Source: Apostichopus californicus
Taxonomy: Eukaryota; Echinodermata; Holothuroidea; Aspidochirotida; Stichopodidae
Direction of reading: 5' to 3'
Length of the DNA stretch: 26,246 nt
Assembly: GCA_020650975.1 (NCBI GenBank)
Contig: JAIPMN010001059.1
Span: 4,420-30,665, forward strand
In this document: one piece after another, positions 21,311 to 26,246 of the stretch
How the letters are laid out: the number at the start of each line of letters is the position of its first letter
Numbering within the stretch: the first letter of the stretch is position 1
Position numbers and translations under genes: made by a program
Notes under the pieces: model-generated
Seen by the model: only the letters and a program-made list of their open reading frames with translations
Databases searched by the model: none
Told to the model about the DNA's origin: nothing

Positions 21311-22360
21311 TGCACATTTATGTATACATTAATCATAATTTCATGATCCAGACATTCCTATTGTGGAACATGAATGTGAAGGAGAGAGCAAACCCTACTG
21401 GATGAACAGCAATAAATACAGTACAATTAAGTACTTAACAGTTCAAGGGCAATCATTTATATGTAACATGAAAAACAAGGGAAAGTTGGAAAAACCTCAC
21501 TGAGCAGTTAAATACAACCGAACTGCTCTGGTTACGTATTAAAGCATTACAAAGGTATGGAGACAGGACACACTAGTTTTATGTTGCAATTTATGTGTAC
21601 AATGTGTAACTAGAAATAGTCTGCATTTATTATATTAATTAAACCAGCCCTGAAAATGAATGGGTCCACTTTTAGCCCTGTATACAGTACATCCTCCTCC
21701 AAATACAATATAGCAAACTAACACAACTTAGTCTCAATCTGCCATGTATAGTTTTGAAGATTTGTTATCCTTAAATGTTAAGAAAACAAAGTTTCACGCT
21801 ATGACCTTTCTTGATCTCTAATGACCCTTGACCTGCACCAAAACAGTTTCCTCTCCTATATGAGACATGTATGTACAGATGCCAAGTACAGTGACAGCTC
21901 AGTCCAAGTTGGTCATGATCGACTTGTCCTTTGACAATCTTTTGTATTTTGACCCCTTTTGACCTTTCACCACAAACATAAAAGGCTTCATGTACACATG
22001 TGCTATCCTTACAAATTACATTCCTGATAAATCACAAGCATTCCCAACCTATGCAAACAACATACATGCATACATTAACTTTATAGGTACACTATACATG
22101 AATGCACACTATCCAAACTATGCTATTATGACTGGAACAATTTAGATCGTCATCGAAACCAAAAGCTTCCACACGGAGCTAATTATACTTACTTACCTGT
22201 AAGCCTTAACTAAATAGTGTTCAATTTATAAGGAAATGTAAACTAATAATATATCAAATAGGTTTGAACAGCTATAATTGGCATACATCAGACTTTTACA
22301 GTATTATTTGTCATGCAAGATACAATAGTTATTGGGTTGTAACATATATGACACAAATGC

Positions 22361-22386
22361 ATGCACACGCACACACACTTTTACAC
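22361..22386. repeat. CA-rich microsatellite
   Basis: ATGCACACGCACACACACTT-type run, short and interrupted. Confidence 0.8.
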
Positions 22387-23331
22387 ACAGAATTTTCATT
22401 TTCATGAATCTTTACGGTCACTCTTTTAGTCTTTCTGCTAAAGTTATTTTCTGATCATTGCACCAACCTGCCTGGTTAAATTTTATCCAACATGCACTTG
22501 AAATTGAAAAAGAAGCAATTTACCTGTATGTAGGGGTAGGAATCTGTGACTGCAATCCTATAAATATAGAAAGAAAAAGTCAAGGGTATAACTTGATTTA
22601 TACAATGAGGTCAAGGCTTGAACTATATTTATCCTTTTGCCTCATCATATTGTTTTCAAGAGATAATAAAATTACATCTAAGAGGATTATGCTTAATAAC
22701 CAGTCAATAACAGTCCTGTATGGTGGGGTCAACTGTGGCACACTTAAATAACTAGTAACTTTTAGGCATTGAATAAATTCCTTAAATTAGATCTACCTTC
22801 AATGATTCAAACCTTACCAGATATTCTTAGAAACAGTTCAACTGCAACTTCGTACCACGATCGCTTTTTGTCGGAATGTGTTGCCACCAACGCCTAACGT
22901 TATGATATTTGAGTGCACACATATGATAGCCTAGATAGCTCACAAACTTTGCTATCTCTCATCGAATGTAAGAGTAACGTGGTCACTCCACAGTATGAAA
23001 ATGTAATATATGTAATATAATGTAATATTGGCAAGTCTCTGCGATATTGATATAGTATTATTTATATCGATATGGTCTGAAATTGATATCGTCCATATGA
23101 CTACAATTATAATACCGACTTTTATCGATGATATCAATATACGGACGGACAGGTCTTTACTTTGGTACTGTAATATCATTAACTTTCCCAAAGTGCACCA
23201 TGTACAGTAGTATACAGTATATGTATGGTGTCATGAGGGAGTGTTAAGGCTCTACATGTACTATATGCTATTTACATGTATGGAAAACTCACAACATTAC
23301 TAAGTGGCTTCAATTATTATTGTATCTTTAA

Positions 23332-23382
23332 TGAGGGTAGTCCTGCTCAGTGCAGAAGCACTGCTTTCCAGAGGAGCCCTCA
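23332..23382. repeat. Three-part imperfect hairpin
   Basis: TGAGGG/CCCTCA, TCCT/AGGA and AGTGC/GCACT are nested around the loop AGAA, about 51 bp in total. The flanks (ATTGTAT on the left, ATACAAT-like on the right) weakly continue the symmetry. It could be a decayed foldback element or part of a SINE. Confidence 0.6.
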
Positions 23383-23779
23383 ATACAAAAATACATATAC
23401 AATATAATGCAGTAGAAAGACGGTCAACATCCAAAAGCAATAAAAAGATGGCAAAAAGATAGACAAACAAATATCAGACATCTAAACTAAATATATAAGT
23501 TTTCATATTGCGTTTAAAAATAAAAACATTGTCTCAAGTCACCACATTTTCCATTCGTGATACAACTTTGTACATTTACAGGCAAAGTTAGTTAGTCTCA
23601 CTGAAGTAACATCATCAAAAAAGGGGGATTGGTTGATGATCTGAACAAGGACCAGTGAGGGTACAGAACTAAATACTACCAACTTTAATTAAGGTTTAGG
23701 TACAGAAGATAGACGGAACAGTGAAGTAAAATAGTTAAATAATATCAGGTTCAATGTAAGAAAAGATTTAGTCTCTTAC

Positions 23780-23851
23780 CTTTAGTAAATCTTGAATTTG
23801 TCCTAAAATGGAATGTACCTCTTTATCTAGTAACCAGTGAAATTCATCTTC
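23780..23851 (-). CDS. ROGDI: ROGDI coding exon 2 (EDEFHWLLDKEVHSILGQ...)
   Basis: This is a 72-nt, phase 0-0 exon of 24 codons, reading EDEFHWLLDKEVHSILGQ then IQDLLK. It aligns without gaps to human ROGDI residues 16-39 (EEEFRWLLHDEVHAVLKQ...), the N-terminal helix of the helical domain. The acceptor is TTTTGTCTTTCAG at 23852-23853; the donor is AAG|GTAAGA. Human exon 2, as I recall from variant names (c.46 to c.117), is also 72 nt. The preceding exon, with the initiator Met, was not found in 23852-26246. The following intron is very long (12.6 kb). Confidence 0.92.
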
Positions 23852-26246
23852 CTGAAAGACAAAACCCCCAAAACAATAATAATTACACAAATACACATGT
23901 AAAAAGTTACAAACAGCCAAAGAGGAGATCAATTGCACACTATTGCACACTAGTCAAATAACCTATTATAATTGAAAAGGTGTGGAAGAAGTGATGTGAA
24001 TAATCCTTAAATTACTGAATAGTGTAAGTGTTTAATAGAATCAAAGACAAATTTTGTGAGTTTTGACAACAGAACATGATTGTACTGTAAGGCACATGAT
24101 CGCATAGCATTATAGGGGAAATCCACTTCATTTGATCTCCAACTGCAATGGTAGCAATTTACACCGAAATAAATTCATAGCCACTGTGTGTAACATTGCA
24201 TAGTCAGTAACTCAGTATCTACAGCACTGTTCAACTAACATTTGGAACTTTCACTGCACTTTACAATGTATCAGGCATCATGAAATTTGTTCAAGAAAAC
24301 ATTCTTATTACCAAACGATTTGCAGCCAATAGATTTATTTGCCAATGCCAATTATGTGCACCTACTTGTTTTCTTGGTATGGGTGTCTTGATGTCTGACT
24401 TAGTACCAGCACATGTCTCATATGAAACTTATTTGTTCATTGATAGGAGGGAGTGACATCGGGAGATCAAGTTACATAGTTTACAAACCTTTATTTAAAG
24501 ATGGTATATATTGCTTAATGTTCAGTCAATCTTGTTTTGACCATGTTATAAGGATTACAGGATTTTTCAACTAAACTGATACCTCCAGACATCTTATTTG
24601 TTCCCCTCAAAGTATAGGCAGCTAAAATTGCACACAATGTTAAAAGTACATTATTATAGGTCGCTCTGGTTTTCGAAATTCTATCCCGATGTTAAGAAAT
24701 GTAAAAGATACTGTCATAAGGAAGAAATAAACTTCAATAATTATTCTATCAACAGTGAAAACAAACAGACTGTTGATGATCAAAATTAACATTACTGTAA
24801 CGAAGGTACGAGCACAATATGAAAGGAACTTGCCATTATGAAGATATCCAATACTTTAAAATACATATTCATGACACTGTTGTACATCCTGTCAAACTGA
24901 AACTTGTGCAATGGGTGTGCTAGAGATGGTTCAGGCAGCTACAGTAAATGGTTCAATTCAGATAGATTTGCTACTATGATCGCGGTAAGGACAAAGTACT
25001 AGTACAACAAAACAATGTAAGGTGCTTTATATGAAATGAATGAACTAAATGGGTTGTCTATAATTATTATCTGTGCTCTACTTAACTGCTTACTCAGCAA
25101 CTTCTTGCAAGCTCGATTAAAAATATTCTAGGGTAGCAAATTTCAGCTTTCTACTACTCTTTTTATCAAATACACTTAACACAGTAGCATACTAATAGTA
25201 TACAATATACTTGTACCAGTAATACTCGACCTCTTGAACAATTTAAGAAGTTTTATATATATTTACCAATTATTAAGCTATAATAATGTATTTATGTCAC
25301 AGAAGTACAGTACAGTACATTAATACTTCAATGTACGTATATGTATCAAATATTATACCCTCAAAATTGTGTTCATTCAATCACAGCTGAGAGTTCCATG
25401 TGATTGATTATATGTCACATGAGACCCCCTGACACTTGAAGTGGCATTTTATATTCAAGTCTTCTGTTTCACTTAGCCCTTATAGTAACATTTTCAATGA
25501 ACACTGTGTATTCATGTACTAATTGTGCAGTTAATGAGTGAAACTTCATGTCTGTAACTTATCATTCATACATTGTCTAGCTGGGGGAAGGAGAGGGGTA
25601 ACTTATATGACAAAGATTAAAAATAAAAATTGTTTTAATGTACAAGGGTCATCTTACGTTTCAGTTGATCAAATTCAACAAGTTCAGACTCAACACAATG
25701 TGACGTGGTGTGGACGCCTTTTATGCAAAACAAGAAAACCCAAAAAATGTGAATCACAATCAATTATTTAAGCAAAGAGGGAAATTTCTGACTCAAAGAT
25801 CCATATGATCTGATGGTTTCTGTGACCTTTATTGTACGGATGGTTTCTGGATGACCAAGAGACAACCTGTAGGCAACAGGAGGATTAGCATAGCTTAAGA
25901 AGTACCCTATATAGGCCTATTCCTTTATCCTTCCCTTTGTCACTGTTTATCCTATTGTGGTATAGAATGTATACAGATGTATGTGCACTCAAGGGTACAA
26001 TAACAAAGTTCTGTATGTATGTCTGTTGTACCGTATGATACACTGTAACATGAGTTAAGTGAGAGAAGCACAAGCAGACACAGAGTAAAGTTTGAAGTCT
26101 CTCTTCCATACAAACCTAGGGTTATAGTGATTCCTACTACATTTTATACATTGCATACAAGATTTTCAAGTTTTGACCATTGATGACAGTAAGGTTCTTA
26201 CACTAATCATTACTGTGATTTACAGTAGGGCGGGGGGGGGGGGGGG
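23852..26246. other. Upstream intron 1 or 5' region of ROGDI, no exon identified
   Basis: About 2.4 kb. An initiator exon ending in phase 0 with a good donor is required for ROGDI but none was convincing. Frames at 24598-24789 and 25538-25771 (plus) and 25885-26109 (minus) are unrecognised. The right end is a G run. Confidence 0.5.
26225..26246. repeat. Poly-G at window end
   Basis: GGGCG followed by an uninterrupted G run to the last base. It could be a genuine homopolymer or an assembly break point. Confidence 0.9.

Larger units (their letters stand above)
11142..23779 (-). other. Large ROGDI intron(s), 12.6 kb, repeat-rich
   Basis: The interval between exon 2 and exon 3b must contain the start of the exon-3 equivalent. 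Otherwise it is non-coding and AT-rich. It hosts the MITE, the 28S fragment, several arrays and an unexplained open frame, each listed separately. Unlisted stretches (11142-12590, 14420-16630, 21310-23330) show no gene that I can support. Confidence 0.75.
2021..23851 (-). other. ROGDI: ROGDI orthologue, gene span visible in window (5' end missing)
   Basis: Seen: ten minus-strand exons with AG/GT borders and compatible phases. Joined, they give about 266 residues that follow vertebrate ROGDI (287 aa) from the EEEFxWLL region to the C-terminus. Diagnostic blocks are EVHSILGQIQDLLK, GVKGVVTLTGD, QDAGNHLKAAV, LQVYHLHA, HIPWVRE, ALQLCQSLKDK and VFSTYW. Known of the family: ROGDI is a cytosolic protein with a helical and a beta domain. 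It is the metazoan counterpart of yeast Rav2 and works with rabconnectin-3 (DMXL/WDR7) in V-ATPase assembly; loss in humans causes Kohlschutter-Tonz syndrome. Human splice-variant names, as I recall them (c.45+, c.117+1, c.201-1, c.531+5/c.532-2), fit the exon lengths here. The first coding exon and the start of the exon-3 equivalent are not placed with confidence. Confidence 0.93.

Noticed and set aside
22197..22209. Possible 13-nt ROGDI exon (TTAAGGCTTACAG) with a perfect CAG|GTAAGTAAGT donor
   Set aside because: The phase is compatible, but the acceptor ACACTATTTAG is weak and the four residues do not show the expected conserved start. Kept only as an alternative.
23038..23145. ATCGATAT/GATATC-rich block as an inverted-repeat transposon
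   Set aside because: Only about 10 bp of the ends (ATATTGATAT) pair. The rest is low-complexity, with no target duplication.
24310..24400. Frame ending LLAANRL before GTAATAAG as ROGDI exon 1
   Set aside because: It ends in the right phase and resembles human AAERAVL, but there is no in-frame Met before a stop.
25640..25720. Minus-strand frame VESELVEFDQLK before GTAAGATG
   Set aside because: The donor is good but the phase is wrong for ROGDI, and there is no convincing acceptor or homology.
26062..26109. MEERLQTLL as ROGDI first exon
   Set aside because: It superficially resembles an acidic N-terminus, but no usable GT donor in the required phase follows.

Overview
This is an AT-rich animal nuclear DNA window. 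It is intron-rich, full of mini- and microsatellites, and carries fragments of transposable elements. There is no bacterial-style gene packing: the long uninterrupted frames are mostly noise, and the real coding signal is short exons bounded by AG/GT splice sites. Composition, conserved intron positions and repeat content suggest a marine invertebrate, possibly an echinoderm or another deuterostome. That placement is inference only.

The one gene I can support is on the minus strand and covers most of the window. It is an orthologue of ROGDI, the metazoan counterpart of yeast Rav2 and a subunit of the RAVE/rabconnectin-3 machinery that promotes V-ATPase assembly. Ten coding exons can be placed, in transcription order: 23851-23780, 11141-11090, 10548-10494, 9670-9578, 8493-8398, 5867-5769, 4953-4840, 3860-3817, 3255-3129 and 2071-2021 (the last ends in TAA). 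Phases agree across every junction between 11141 and 2021. The peptide aligns with vertebrate ROGDI to its C-terminus, and exon lengths fit what I recall of the human exon structure. Two pieces are missing. The exon with the start codon is not identified and is probably beyond the right edge. A short segment equivalent to the first part of human exon 3 must lie in the 12.6-kb intron 11142-23779; the best candidate is 17328-17304.

Layout: 1-2020 is 3' flank and probable 3' UTR, with tandem AATAAA signals (minus strand) near 1345-1362. From 2021 to 11141 lie the compact 3' exons. Intron 4954-5768 is mostly two tandem arrays, and one of them contains copies of the adjoining exon's 3' end together with its splice donor. 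Intron 3861-4839 holds a retroelement-like insertion with a hammerhead-like motif. The large intron 11142-23779 holds a complete hAT-type MITE with an 8-bp target duplication (13407-13799), an antisense 28S rRNA fragment (16634-16724), a G-rich 16-bp satellite, two degenerate long-period arrays, an unexplained 127-codon open frame (19502-19885) and an imperfect hairpin (23332-23382). The motif TACTGTA/TACAGTA is strikingly over-represented from about 12 kb to the right end. The sequence ends in a G homopolymer.

No second gene, tRNA, CRISPR array or operon-like structure was found.
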